NCBI GenBank assembly: GCA_012963895.1
Contig: DTUW01000104.1
Location: 1 to 21,727 of the forward strand
From: Campylobacterales bacterium
GTDB lineage: Bacteria; Campylobacterota; Campylobacteria; Campylobacterales; Thiovulaceae
Length of the DNA: 21,727 bases
Direction: 5' to 3'
The position numbers were made by a program, and so were the translations under genes. Position 1 is the first letter of the stretch; every line of letters starts with the position of its first letter. The notes beneath the pieces are model-generated. The model worked only from the letters and a program-made list of their open reading frames with translations. It did no database searches and was not told the DNA's origin. Positions 7,930 through 16,526 of the stretch are shown one piece after another.

Positions 7930-8223
7930 ATGGAAATAGGTAAAATAGGAGATTTGGGAACTCTTTCAAGTAGTAGAAAAATTGAGACCCTTGACGGAAA
8001 TGAGAAGAGTTTTACAAAACTGCTCAAAGATAGTATTTACGAACTGAACCACTCTCAAAAGATGGCTGAGAGAGCTATGGCAGATGTGGCTACTGGACAG
8101 GTAAAAGATTTGCACCAAGTAGCCTTAACAATTGATAAAGCTGAAATTACCATGAAAACTATGTTAGAGATTAGAAATAAAGCTCTAAATGCATACAAGG
8201 AGATTACTAGAATTCAGATGTAG
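7930..8223 (+). CDS. fliE: Flagellar hook-basal body complex protein FliE
   Basis: FliE is the small adaptor joining the MS ring to the rod, needed for export of rod proteins. The 97-residue length and the C-terminal half (HQVALTIDKAEITMKTMLEIRNKALNAYKEI) match the family well; the N-terminal third is variable, as usual. AGGAGG lies 4 nt before the ATG. It is the last gene of the operon: the TAG stop runs into a GC-rich hairpin followed by six T, and ftsZ converges from the other side 19 bp away. Confidence 0.94.
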   Translation: MEIGKIGDLGTLSSSRKIETLDGNEKSFTKLLKDSIYELNHSQKMAERAMADVATGQVKDLHQVALTIDKAEITMKTMLEIRNKALNAYKEITRIQM

Positions 8224-8251
8224 GAGGGTTTCCCCTCCCTCTCTATTTTTT
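8223..8251 (+). terminator. Rho-independent terminator after fliE
   Basis: GGAGGG (8223-8228) pairs with CCCTCC (8233-8238) over a 4-nt loop, and a run of six T follows at 8246-8251 after a 7-nt pyrimidine spacer. The T-run overlaps the end of ftsZ on the other strand; no U-run follows the stem in that direction, so it should mainly stop the plus-strand flagellar transcript. Confidence 0.7.
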
Positions 8252-9685
8252 ACCTCGTTGTCTAAGGAATGCTGGTAAATCTAGGTAATCGTCGTCCATA
8301 TCATTTCCCTTATTCCCTTGTTGCTGTTGTCCAAAACTTCTACCACCCCAAGATGCAGGATTAGGCTTTTTGAATTGAGAACCACTATTTCCAAAGCCTC
8401 CAAAAGAGGTAGATGGTCTATTTCCAAACGAGGATTGAGAAGTTCGACTATTTCCAAATCCTCCAAAAGGAGTTGCTGGTTTCTGTCCTGTTGCGGGTTG
8501 TTGAGGAGTTGGAGAATGTGGAACAGGTTGCTCAGGTTGTTGTGGAGAAGCTTCTGGAATCGGAGTAGGTTCTATATGCGGTTTTTCAAACTCCTTTTTT
8601 GGAGGTTCAACAGGGATAGAAGTAGCTTCCTCTGTATGTTTTCGTCTTTGGAAAACAGATAGATTAGTTCCGTCGCTCTCCTTAGTTACTATCTTTCTCT
8701 CCTCCTGCATCTTCTCAAAACCGGTAGCAATCAGGGTAATTTTTACAAAATCCTCTGGTAGTGAGCTATCGGTTGTAGTTCCCATGATGATAGTAGCATC
8801 ATTATCGGCACTATCTCTAACTATCTCCATAGCTGAATAGACCTCAGCAAGAGGGTAATTAGGGTGGAGATTGAAATGGACAAGAATACCCATAGCCCCC
8901 TGAATAGATATATCATCTAATAGAGGGGATTCGATAGCATCTTTTATTGCCTCATATGCAGATTTCTCTCCTTGTGCCTGTCCCATACCCATTAAAGCAA
9001 GTCCTCGATAACTCATGACAGTTCGTAAGTCGGCAAAGTCGAGATTTATATCATTCTCTCCACTTGATAGGATAATTCCACTTGTTCCTACAACGGCTCT
9101 TGCTAAAACCTCATCAACGATTTTGAAACTCTCTTTTATCCCTAAGTTCTTATCTATTATCGTTAGTAGCTTATCATTTGGAATGACAACGATAGAATCA
9201 CTCTCCTTTTTCAACTCTTCAAGCCCAGCCCGTGCCAATTTCTCTCTTCTGCCACCTTCAAACATAAATGGCTTAGTAACGACTGAGATGGTCAATGCTC
9301 CCAGCTCTCTGGCAATTTGAGCAATTACAGGAGATGCTCCCGTTCCAGTTCCTCCTCCAAGTCCAGCAGCGATAAATACAATATCAGCACCTTCAAGATG
9401 TTCGCGAATCTCCTCTTGACTCTCTAATGCTGACTGTTTTCCAATCTCTGGAACCATTCCAGCCCCAAGTCCCTTAGTTAGCTTTGCTCCTAACTGAATT
9501 CTATTCTCACATAGTGATTTTTCGAGAGCTTGGGCATCGGTATTGGCTACAATAAGTTCTATACCTTCTATTCCGCTCTGAATCATGTGATTGACCATGT
9601 TTCCACCGCCACCGCCGACACCTATAACTTTGATTTTTGCACCGCTTAATTCTTCTTGTAAAACTTCTTCTATTTGATATGCCAT
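8243..9685 (-). CDS. ftsZ: Cell division GTPase FtsZ
   Basis: FtsZ is the tubulin-like GTPase that forms the cytokinetic ring. The globular domain (about 15-325) has the GTP signature GGGTGTG (110-116) and the T7-loop NLDFADL (214-220). A long variable linker of about 130 residues follows, rich in P, Q, G, F and N. The protein ends with the conserved C-terminal peptide DYLDLPAFLRQRG, which binds FtsA and other partners. At 480 aa it is longer than the usual 360-400 because of the linker, where a 21-codon unit starting FGGFGNS is duplicated (DNA copies 8384-8406 and 8447-8469). It lies 16 bp after ftsA, the classical pair, and is the last gene of the long minus-strand operon. Confidence 0.98.
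   Translation of the reverse strand: MAYQIEEVLQEELSGAKIKVIGVGGGGGNMVNHMIQSGIEGIELIVANTDAQALEKSLCENRIQLGAKLTKGLGAGMVPEIGKQSALESQEEIREHLEGADIVFIAAGLGGGTGTGASPVIAQIARELGALTISVVTKPFMFEGGRREKLARAGLEELKKESDSIVVIPNDKLLTIIDKNLGIKESFKIVDEVLARAVVGTSGIILSSGENDINLDFADLRTVMSYRGLALMGMGQAQGEKSAYEAIKDAIESPLLDDISIQGAMGILVHFNLHPNYPLAEVYSAMEIVRDSADNDATIIMGTTTDSSLPEDFVKITLIATGFEKMQEERKIVTKESDGTNLSVFQRRKHTEEATSIPVEPPKKEFEKPHIEPTPIPEASPQQPEQPVPHSPTPQQPATGQKPATPFGGFGNSRTSQSSFGNRPSTSFGGFGNSGSQFKKPNPASWGGRSFGQQQQGNKGNDMDDDYLDLPAFLRQRGKK
8384..8469 (-). repeat. In-frame 63-bp duplicated unit in the FtsZ linker
   Basis: A 23-bp stretch at 8384-8406 recurs at 8447-8469 with one mismatch, offset exactly 63 bp (21 codons). 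It encodes FGGFGNS twice; a related FGNRPST lies between. The spacing suggests an in-frame tandem duplication with drift between the copies. Confidence 0.7.
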
Positions 9686-9701
9686 TATTTATCTCCTAAA
9701 T

Positions 9702-11288
9702 TTAGAATAGTTGAGTTACCCATTGCCACAACTTGGATACAACTCCATTTTTATCCTGTTCCAACTGACTGCTTCCGCTCCTCAAATGCTCATAATATTG
9801 TTTGTGATGCAGTTCGTTTGCTATCGGTTGCTGTTGTTGATGTTTTGGAATATTAGTTTGTGGAGTTGTAGAAACCTGAACTTCATTCGGTTGAGGAGTT
9901 GTCATAGTCGGTTGAGGTTGGTTCATTTGGCTATATGAAGAGGGTTGATGAGGTGGAGACATGGGATTCATTCCAACTCTCTCATTTCCAACTCCAATAT
10001 TTGGTTCTTTTGGAGTTGCTGACTGTTGTAAGCTTTTCTGGAAAGATTTCGGGGATATGTTGTCTAATGATATTTCGTTAGGTATCTGAGCCTTTTTGAT
10101 GCTATCTTCATTGAACTTCATATCTCCATTTGAATCGAACTCGTAGAGTGAGTAGTAACCTGCACCATACATCACAAGCCCGATAGCTGTTGAATATGCT
10201 GGGTCTCTCAAAGATTCAAAAAGTCCGCTGATAGGTTTGGGTGTTGCCAAACGGACAGGGGTATTGAAAATTTCCATAGCTAACTCTCGAACCCCTTCCA
10301 ATTTCGTTAAACCACCTGTTAAAACAACTCCTGCACCTATTTCATCTCGTAATCCACTTTCATATATCTGGTCAGCCAAGATTCCTAAAGTCTCTGCAAC
10401 TCTTGCATGTACTATTTCACGGATAAAATCTAGTTTTGCTTCGTGAGTTGATGTCTCATCTCCAACAATAGGTAACTCAATTAGGTCATCACTTTGAATA
10501 TTTAGATTACCATAAGTAATCTTAACATTTTCAGCAACATGGGGAGGAGTGTGGAGCAGTCGAGAGAGGTCATTAGTAATATGTTCAGAACCGACAGCTA
10601 AAAATCCGTGATACCTTACAGAGTTTCCTCCTGCCTGAATTACAAAGCTACTTGTATTACCTCCCATATCCACCACTGCAACCCCTAAACTTTTTTCATC
10701 TGGATTGACAGTGGCTATATATGAAGCATAACTATTTAATACTATATTTTTTACTTTTAATCCTGCAAGTTCTACCGCTCTTTTTAGATTGTTGAAATTT
10801 GATTTTGGAGTAACTACTATATGGACAAATACTTCAAGTCTTGAAGCATTCATACCCAAAGGGTCTTCTACAAAATCTTGTTCATCAACTTTAAAGTTAT
10901 ATGGCAATATATGGAGTATGTCATACTCTACTTGAATATTTGCATTATATCTTGCTGTCTGCATTACTCTATCTATCTCAGTTATAGTTACTTCTCCCAT
11001 TGGAACATTGACTATGCCACTACTATGAATACTCTTAGTGTATGCTCCTGAGATAGATACTATTGCTTCTGTTTCAAAAGTTCCAGCTACCCTTTTTGCA
11101 TCTTCAAATGCTGTTTTTATCGACTTTGAAGCTAAATCTATATTTGTTATTGAACCTTTCTTTAATCCTTGTGAATTTGCAACTCCTGCCCCTATTATTC
11201 TCGCTCCGTTTCCACCTCCTCTATCTTCTGCAATAATGGCACATACCTTAGTCGAACCGACATCGATAGCCAATATATTTTTACTCAA
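9702..11288 (-). CDS. ftsA: Cell division protein FtsA
   Basis: FtsA is the actin-like ATPase that anchors FtsZ to the inner membrane. It shows the phosphate motifs IDVGSTKVCA (8-17) and VDMGGNTSS, and the LTGGLTKLEG adenosine motif, with the SHS2-type 1C insertion between. The actin-like core ends near residue 385. A Q/P/N-rich, probably disordered stretch of about 125 residues follows, then the C-terminal amphipathic helix VVSKLWQWVTQLF that inserts in the membrane. The 528-aa length exceeds the usual 420-480 because of this linker, which parallels the long linker of its partner FtsZ. It begins 3 bp after the PpiD-like gene. Confidence 0.97.
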   Translation of the reverse strand: MSKNILAIDVGSTKVCAIIAEDRGGGNGARIIGAGVANSQGLKKGSITNIDLASKSIKTAFEDAKRVAGTFETEAIVSISGAYTKSIHSSGIVNVPMGEVTITEIDRVMQTARYNANIQVEYDILHILPYNFKVDEQDFVEDPLGMNASRLEVFVHIVVTPKSNFNNLKRAVELAGLKVKNIVLNSYASYIATVNPDEKSLGVAVVDMGGNTSSFVIQAGGNSVRYHGFLAVGSEHITNDLSRLLHTPPHVAENVKITYGNLNIQSDDLIELPIVGDETSTHEAKLDFIREIVHARVAETLGILADQIYESGLRDEIGAGVVLTGGLTKLEGVRELAMEIFNTPVRLATPKPISGLFESLRDPAYSTAIGLVMYGAGYYSLYEFDSNGDMKFNEDSIKKAQIPNEISLDNISPKSFQKSLQQSATPKEPNIGVGNERVGMNPMSPPHQPSSYSQMNQPQPTMTTPQPNEVQVSTTPQTNIPKHQQQQPIANELHHKQYYEHLRSGSSQLEQDKNGVVSKLWQWVTQLF

Positions 11289-11291
11289 AAC

Positions 11292-12731
11292 CTATCCTTT
11301 GAAATATGTTTCTATCGAATAATGATATTCCAATTTTTTGATGAGGTTGCTATCCAATATATTCTCCTTCAACTGCTTAGCCATCTGTTGAATATCTACA
11401 TCTCCTATCTCTTCATCTATCTTCTGTTCAACTACTCTATATAGAACCACCTTATTTCCAAGTTTTACAAATCCCCTATCACTACTTTGGGTAAAAATTG
11501 TCGCAAGTAGTTGGGTTGCCTCTTGTGGAAAGAGTTCAGGTAGCAATTGTGTATCATTTATCCCAATATATGTTGTTATTTCACCCTTGAAATTTGTATA
11601 TTGCTGTTTTGCCAACTCTATTAGTTTCTCTTCTTTTTTCTTTTGAACCAATTCATCTCTAACCTCATCTTTTACATCTTCAAACGGTCTAATTTGTGGA
11701 GGTTGAATAGATACCAATTTGGCAGTAATATATTTCCCATTGGAATATCTCGGTTTCAAGACTTCACCAGCTTTGCTATTTTCAAGCTCTTTCATGTCTT
11801 CTATGGATAGAAGAGAATTTATTTCTCCAACAGTTGCCTCTTTAACAACTCCTTGATATGTCCCTTTTTTGAATTTGAGGTAATCCTTCATCGCACTCTT
11901 TTTACTCTCTTTTTTGAGCATATCCTCTATTACAAGAGATTTGACATTTTCCAATTTGTCTCCATACTCCAATGCATGGCTATTGTAGTAATCTTCTATC
12001 TCTTTCTCTGAATAGACTTTATCGATTAGTGGAGTTTCTATGTATAAAATGGTATAGAGTTGCTCAGTGAGGTATCTCTCCTTGTTTGCCTCCCAATATT
12101 TTCTTATCTCTTCTTCTGAAACATTTACATCTGTAATATCTGAGGTATATAGATACTTGATTTCTAATTTGTCTTTCAATTTTAGAAGCGATGAGAATAG
12201 CTCCTCTTCAAATGGAGTAGTAGATATATGTAGAAGTTTCATAAGTTTGCTGATTAGAATTGTTTTATATAGTCTCTCTTCATACTCCTTTGGACTCAAT
12301 CCACTATTGGCTAGTATTAGTTCATACCTCTCTCTACTGAAATTTCCATCTTGATAGAAATCTCTATTTTGGTAGATATTTTCGGCTATCTCTCTATCTA
12401 AAACTCTCAAATTGTAACTTTTCGCAAGATTCACTAATAGGGCTTCTCTCTTCAAAATATTAAAAGCGGTCTCTTGAAGTCTCAACTGCTTAGCCATGTT
12501 TTCATCGAAATTCCCACCAAACATTTTGGAATAGTAGCTATATAGATTTCCATAAGTGAGTCTAAATTCCAATAGAGTAATATCTACATCTCCAACTTTT
12601 GCAATTGCTCTCGATTTACTACCATATACATACGAACCCCAACCTACAAAACCGGCTCCTACAAATGTAATTACACTTATCCAGATAGTAATTATCAAAT
12701 ATTTTTTATGCTTCTGCATCCAGCTAATCAT
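11292..12731 (-). CDS. PpiD/SurA-like periplasmic folding factor, membrane anchored
   Basis: This 479-residue protein has a short cytoplasmic start (MISWMQKHKKY), one membrane segment at about 12-34, and a long periplasmic part. Residues 40-165 resemble the SurA/PpiD N-terminal chaperone region (VGDVDITLLEFRLTYGNL, then LRLQETAFNILKREALL). A parvulin-type isomerase domain is weak and may be degenerate, with some similarity at IEDYYNSHALEYGDKLENVKSLVIEDMLK. Such a protein upstream of ftsA-ftsZ is conserved in Campylobacter and Helicobacter. The ATG has AGGAGA 8 nt upstream. A likely promoter lies just before the gene (12766-12771). The chaperone role outside the membrane is inferred from the family. 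Confidence 0.85.
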   Translation of the reverse strand: MISWMQKHKKYLIITIWISVITFVGAGFVGWGSYVYGSKSRAIAKVGDVDITLLEFRLTYGNLYSYYSKMFGGNFDENMAKQLRLQETAFNILKREALLVNLAKSYNLRVLDREIAENIYQNRDFYQDGNFSRERYELILANSGLSPKEYEERLYKTILISKLMKLLHISTTPFEEELFSSLLKLKDKLEIKYLYTSDITDVNVSEEEIRKYWEANKERYLTEQLYTILYIETPLIDKVYSEKEIEDYYNSHALEYGDKLENVKSLVIEDMLKKESKKSAMKDYLKFKKGTYQGVVKEATVGEINSLLSIEDMKELENSKAGEVLKPRYSNGKYITAKLVSIQPPQIRPFEDVKDEVRDELVQKKKEEKLIELAKQQYTNFKGEITTYIGINDTQLLPELFPQEATQLLATIFTQSSDRGFVKLGNKVVLYRVVEQKIDEEIGDVDIQQMAKQLKENILDSNLIKKLEYHYSIETYFKG

Positions 12732-12765
12732 TTAAATAGTCTCCTATATTGCTCTAAATCTTAGA

Positions 12766-12771
12766 ATTATA
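12766..12771 (-). promoter_or_regulatory. Probable internal promoter for ppiD-like-ftsA-ftsZ
   Basis: A perfect TATAAT on the minus strand, preceded by a T-rich stretch as in many Campylobacterota promoters, lies 34 nt before the ATG at 12731. The 48-bp gap here is the widest in the operon, so the last three genes may be transcribed separately as well as from upstream. Confidence 0.5.
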
Positions 12772-12779
12772 TAAAAATT

Positions 12780-13592
12780 TCAAGTTTTCAAATCGAGCAG
12801 GTTATTTTGGCTAAACGAATATAGGGGCTGAATTTCATCTTCAACTACCCGAATGGAAATATCCATCTCCTTTACCATTTCGCTTCTACCTATATTTCTA
12901 ATAAGGAATTCGCGAGACTGCTCAAAATTTACCTCTATATTTAGACTAATACTATTTTTGAAATAGATAATTTTTCCCTTCATAGGTCCCAAAATATCAA
13001 AGAGAGCATAAAAATCGAGACTTTTCACAACCTCATCATCTTCTTTCTGTCTCTTCTCTTTTCTATATTTGTATTGAAATAGAGCCGACCTATCATCATA
13101 GGTAACAGGGATAGAGATAACTTGGTTCTCCATAGATAGCAGAAGTTGATTCAAAAATATGAACTCCTCTCGACTTGAAGCTTTCGCCATCTGATTTATT
13201 ATCTCTTTTTTGAATTTAGCTTCAAATGGAGTTTTAGAGGTTGTCGCGAATGCTTCTAAAACCTTTTTAGCATCTACAAATGCATTTTCCTGAATCTTTT
13301 TAAAAAATTGGGGTTGTTGAATAAGGTTTTTTATCATAAATTTATCACCCCGTTTATGGGTAGCTTCTCCCCAATACTTCATTCCCGGCTCTAATAGCTT
13401 CTCGCTCTCAGCAAATGCTTTTTTTCCATTCATTTGAAGGAGGTAAGTGTTTGGGTCGAGCCGTTCCAAAATCTCCATAGAAAGAGGTAACTTAGAACCA
13501 TATTTCACTAAACCGGCTCGGCTCGATAATTCCGCTTCAACTTTATTGAATTTTTTCAACTTATTAGTTGGAAAAAGAGCTTCATATTTCAT
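12780..13592 (-). CDS. Uncharacterised soluble protein, weak FliK-like C-terminal region
   Basis: I do not firmly recognise this 270-residue protein. It has no signal peptide or membrane segment. Residues 40-95 (TYLLQMNGKKAFAESEKLLEPGMKYWGEATH) read like a small beta-barrel, as in proteins related to the flagellar hook-length regulator FliK. The part from about 165 (IPVTYDDRSALFQYKYR, then LGPMKGKIIYFKNSISLNIEVNF) is reminiscent of the FliK C-terminal domain, with a mixed-charge stretch between. This is pattern reading only. The start overlaps the upstream transferase gene by 11 bp, and a 48-bp gap with a likely promoter follows. Its position between envelope genes and division genes gives no clear role. 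Confidence 0.7.
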   Translation of the reverse strand: MKYEALFPTNKLKKFNKVEAELSSRAGLVKYGSKLPLSMEILERLDPNTYLLQMNGKKAFAESEKLLEPGMKYWGEATHKRGDKFMIKNLIQQPQFFKKIQENAFVDAKKVLEAFATTSKTPFEAKFKKEIINQMAKASSREEFIFLNQLLLSMENQVISIPVTYDDRSALFQYKYRKEKRQKEDDEVVKSLDFYALFDILGPMKGKIIYFKNSISLNIEVNFEQSREFLIRNIGRSEMVKEMDISIRVVEDEIQPLYSFSQNNLLDLKT

Positions 13593-14619
13593 CTTCTATC
13601 CTATATTGTTGCAGTTTTCTATATAGACATAGATATATCCCTATATTTATTAGAAATATCAAAATCAGCACTTCATAAGTGTAACGATAGTAGAAACTTA
13701 TCAAATTTAGAATGAGATGCCATAGCAATATTATTGATGAGGTTGTAGCATTCAAATTCTGCACTGAAAGATATTTTTTTAAAAATCCCAAAATTAGATG
13801 GTGGAGATGTCCATTTTCAGATATAGAAAACTGGATTCCTTCTCTTCTCTTTCTCTCTCTTCTTCTATATATAGTTACAAATGTTTCGATTACAGGAATA
13901 GATAGGGCGGTAAGAGGAAACCAGAGAGATATATCAGTGTGATTGGTCAAATATATAGAGAGATAGACAACTATAAACCCGATAAAGTGAGCCCCCATAT
14001 CTCCAAGAAATATTTTTCCTTGTGGAAAATTTAGAATAAAAAACCCGAAAATAGCCCCTAATATGAGAATGGAAAAATAGAAAATATCTAATAGCCCATT
14101 GTTGTAAAAGATATAGGAAAAGATAGAGAGAGTAATCAGAACCACCCCCATAGAGTAGCCATGCAATCCATCTATAAAATTTACCGCACTTGAAAATCCG
14201 ACAAAACTAATTAGAGTAATTCCTATCGCTATGTATTTTTCTATATTGATATCGGTAGATAGTTGAATAAATCCTCCATCAATGGCATATTCTTTGGAAA
14301 AATAGGTAATAGCAATACTGCTAAGAAATAGAAAAATTATCTTTTTGACATATGTAATATCCATATGATGCCTATCTTCCAAAAATCCAAAGGTAAAAAT
14401 AGGAAAAGTGGCGATTAGAATTGGGGTATATTGGTTGAGATATAGAAAGACAATCAGAAATATTGCCACAAATATAGCTATCCCTCCCATTCTTGAAACC
14501 TCATCAGAATGGACGGCATGCGACTTACTATCCCTCCCCCTATCTAAACCATAGCGGAATTTGATAATAGATATAGAAAGAGTAAAGGAGATAAGAAAAG
14601 AGAGGAGAAAAAGATACAT
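13582..14619 (-). CDS. WecA/MraY-family polyprenyl-phosphate sugar-1-phosphate transferase
   Basis: The family transfers a sugar-1-phosphate from a UDP-sugar to undecaprenyl phosphate, starting O-antigen or other surface glycan synthesis at the inner membrane. The 345-residue product has about ten hydrophobic segments and the family landmarks in order: RMGG (43-46), an acidic pair (E81-D82), NFIDGLHG (147-154), FPQGKIFLGDMGA (198-210) and HLHH (271-274). Two differences from the usual pattern stand out: the acidic pair is ED rather than DD, and the position after DGL is His where Asp or Asn is usual. Placement next to a sugar epimerase supports a surface-polysaccharide role. It is unlikely to be MraY itself, as no peptidoglycan precursor genes adjoin it. 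Confidence 0.88.
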   Translation of the reverse strand: MYLFLLSFLISFTLSISIIKFRYGLDRGRDSKSHAVHSDEVSRMGGIAIFVAIFLIVFLYLNQYTPILIATFPIFTFGFLEDRHHMDITYVKKIIFLFLSSIAITYFSKEYAIDGGFIQLSTDINIEKYIAIGITLISFVGFSSAVNFIDGLHGYSMGVVLITLSIFSYIFYNNGLLDIFYFSILILGAIFGFFILNFPQGKIFLGDMGAHFIGFIVVYLSIYLTNHTDISLWFPLTALSIPVIETFVTIYRRRERKRREGIQFSISENGHLHHLILGFLKKYLSVQNLNATTSSIILLWHLILNLISFYYRYTYEVLILIFLINIGIYLCLYRKLQQYRIEDEI

Positions 14620-15555
14620 CTATAACCTACTTATCCCCTCTTCAAACTCTATCCACTGAGAAAATCCAAATACTTTTTTAACTTTACTACTATCACATAC
14701 AGATTCCCTAATATCCCCTTCTCGCGGTGGTAGGTAGTTTGGAGATAGATTTTTCCCATGTTTCTTAGATACCACTTCAAAAAGTCTATTTATAGTAGTA
14801 GTCTTGCCAGTTCCAACTACAAACTTTTCCCCTGCTATCCCCTCTTTTTCCATAGCCAATATATTGATTTTTACTACATCTTTTACATAGACAAAATCAC
14901 GATATTGATTTCCATCTCCGTAAATATTTGGAGCTATACCCTTAGAAATCCTATCCTCAAAGATAGATATTACCCCAGAGTATTCACTGCTCGGGTCTTG
15001 TCTCTCTCCATAGACATTGAAATATCTCAGGGATACTGTTTCTACTCCATATAGAGAGTTGTATATATCCATGTAGTGTTCTCCTATCAGTTTCTCATAT
15101 CCATATGGAGAGATAGGAGCAATGGTGGAGTTCTCATTTTTTGGTAAAGTTGGTTCATCTCCATAGATAGCTGCACTACTTGAAAATACCACTCTTCTAA
15201 TCTTGTATTTTCTTGCTAGTTCAAGAATGTTGAGAGTTCCAGCCACATTTACAGAATTTGTAAATCTTGGGTCTTCTATCGATTTCTGGACAGATGCAAC
15301 TGCTCCGATATGGAAAATTCCATCTATATTGTATTTCTGAAAAACTTCTTTTTCCAACTTCTCAAAGTCTCTAAAATCTATTTCCAAAAAGTGAAAATTA
15401 TTATTAGAGATACTTTGGAGGAATTCTATATTTTCTCTTCTACCGCTGTAAAAATTGTCTATTCCAACAACCTCATCACCTCGCCTAATTAGCTCTTCTC
15501 CAACATGAGAACCTATAAATCCTGCAACACCTGTAATCAAATATCTACTTTTCAA
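14620..15555 (-). CDS. NAD-dependent nucleotide-sugar epimerase (GalE-like SDR)
   Basis: The 311-residue product is an extended short-chain dehydrogenase. It has TGVAGFIG for NAD binding (8-15), D33-N34 after the second strand, a serine run SSSAAIYG (125-132), and the catalytic pair Y151-xxx-K155. The late motif REGDIRESVCDSSK is typical of UDP-glucose or UDP-GlcNAc 4-epimerases. The substrate cannot be named. It starts with TTG, with AAGGTAG nearby, 5 bp after the L,D-carboxypeptidase gene, and its stop codon abuts the ATG of the transferase gene. The two probably supply and load a sugar for a surface glycan. Confidence 0.92.
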   Translation of the reverse strand: MKSRYLITGVAGFIGSHVGEELIRRGDEVVGIDNFYSGRRENIEFLQSISNNNFHFLEIDFRDFEKLEKEVFQKYNIDGIFHIGAVASVQKSIEDPRFTNSVNVAGTLNILELARKYKIRRVVFSSSAAIYGDEPTLPKNENSTIAPISPYGYEKLIGEHYMDIYNSLYGVETVSLRYFNVYGERQDPSSEYSGVISIFEDRISKGIAPNIYGDGNQYRDFVYVKDVVKINILAMEKEGIAGEKFVVGTGKTTTINRLFEVVSKKHGKNLSPNYLPPREGDIRESVCDSSKVKKVFGFSQWIEFEEGISRL

Positions 15556-15560
15556 ACTAT

Positions 15561-16523
15561 CTACCTTTCTACCAAGATTTTCATTCTATCGCCAATTAGT
15601 TCTATATACAACTCTTTTTTACCTTGAAATCTATATTTTCCACTGATATATCGCTCTTGAAATGTTATTCTAAAAAGTCTCTTTTTTTCTCTATTTGGGT
15701 ATGGAGTGATATTGATATTTGTAAAAAATATTTTTATCCTCTTCTTTTTGCTAAATACCCTCTTTTTGTATTCTCGAAACCATTTCAAATCGTTTCCATC
15801 GAACCTCCGAAACTCCTTCGAATAGAAAGAGAGGTAATATCGTAAATTCTGACTTCTCCAACTATCTAACCAGCGATAGAGAGATGCAAGGACAATAGCT
15901 AAATCCTCTTTGGAAACCTTTTCCAGCTGTCCATCTTCCAAAATCAGCAAAGTCTTATCCAAATTTCTAACTATTCGAGATAGTTCTAATAGTCTGTCAT
16001 TTTTCAAAGCTATACACCCTTTGGTGTAGGGGTTTCTATCTCCACTCAGGGGGTAGCCGTGTATCCAAATTCCAGAGCCACTTTTGCCGTGCAACTTATC
16101 GAAAAGATTTGGATATGAGGTAACAAATGCAAGAGGTCCATAAAATTGGTCTAATTTTTTCAATTTTTCCACAAGCTCATATACCCCCGTTGGAGTTCTC
16201 TTATCCCCTTCTGTAAATTTATCCCCTCTCTTCTCTCCTACCAAAATATCGAAAGTGGTTACCATCTGAAATATGTTTCCCCTCTTTCTATATACATCTA
16301 AGGATTGAAATATCTTATTCACAATTAGCAGATACTCTATATCTTCGTAATATCCAAAATCGGTATCTATGTTTTTTAACCGCTCCAACCAAAATTGTTT
16401 AGATTTGAGAAGTCTTTCCGCTTCTTTTCCTATGTCCTCTGTTCCATATTTTCGATAGTAGTCCATTAGAGAGTAGGCAAATAGTTCTAAATAAAGTATC
16501 GATACCAAAAATAGCAGTTTCAT
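15561..16523 (-). CDS. Csd6/Pgp2-like L,D-carboxypeptidase (YkuD domain), cell shape
   Basis: In Helicobacter and Campylobacter, Csd6 and Pgp2 trim peptidoglycan tetrapeptides to tripeptides in the periplasm and help set helical shape. This 320-residue protein has a signal sequence (residues 1-18, ending FAYS), a YkuD domain with IWIHGYP (H155) and TKGC (C170) as catalytic residues, and a C-terminal region from about 190 that fits the NTF2-like domain of Csd6. A frame extension to TTG at 16541 exists, but the ATG at 16523 gives a better signal peptide. No Shine-Dalgarno is visible; a perfect TATAAT ends 6 nt before the ATG, so the message may be leaderless. First gene of the envelope-division operon. 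Confidence 0.88.
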   Translation of the reverse strand: MKLLFLVSILYLELFAYSLMDYYRKYGTEDIGKEAERLLKSKQFWLERLKNIDTDFGYYEDIEYLLIVNKIFQSLDVYRKRGNIFQMVTTFDILVGEKRGDKFTEGDKRTPTGVYELVEKLKKLDQFYGPLAFVTSYPNLFDKLHGKSGSGIWIHGYPLSGDRNPYTKGCIALKNDRLLELSRIVRNLDKTLLILEDGQLEKVSKEDLAIVLASLYRWLDSWRSQNLRYYLSFYSKEFRRFDGNDLKWFREYKKRVFSKKKRIKIFFTNINITPYPNREKKRLFRITFQERYISGKYRFQGKKELYIELIGDRMKILVER

Positions 16524-16526
16524 TTT

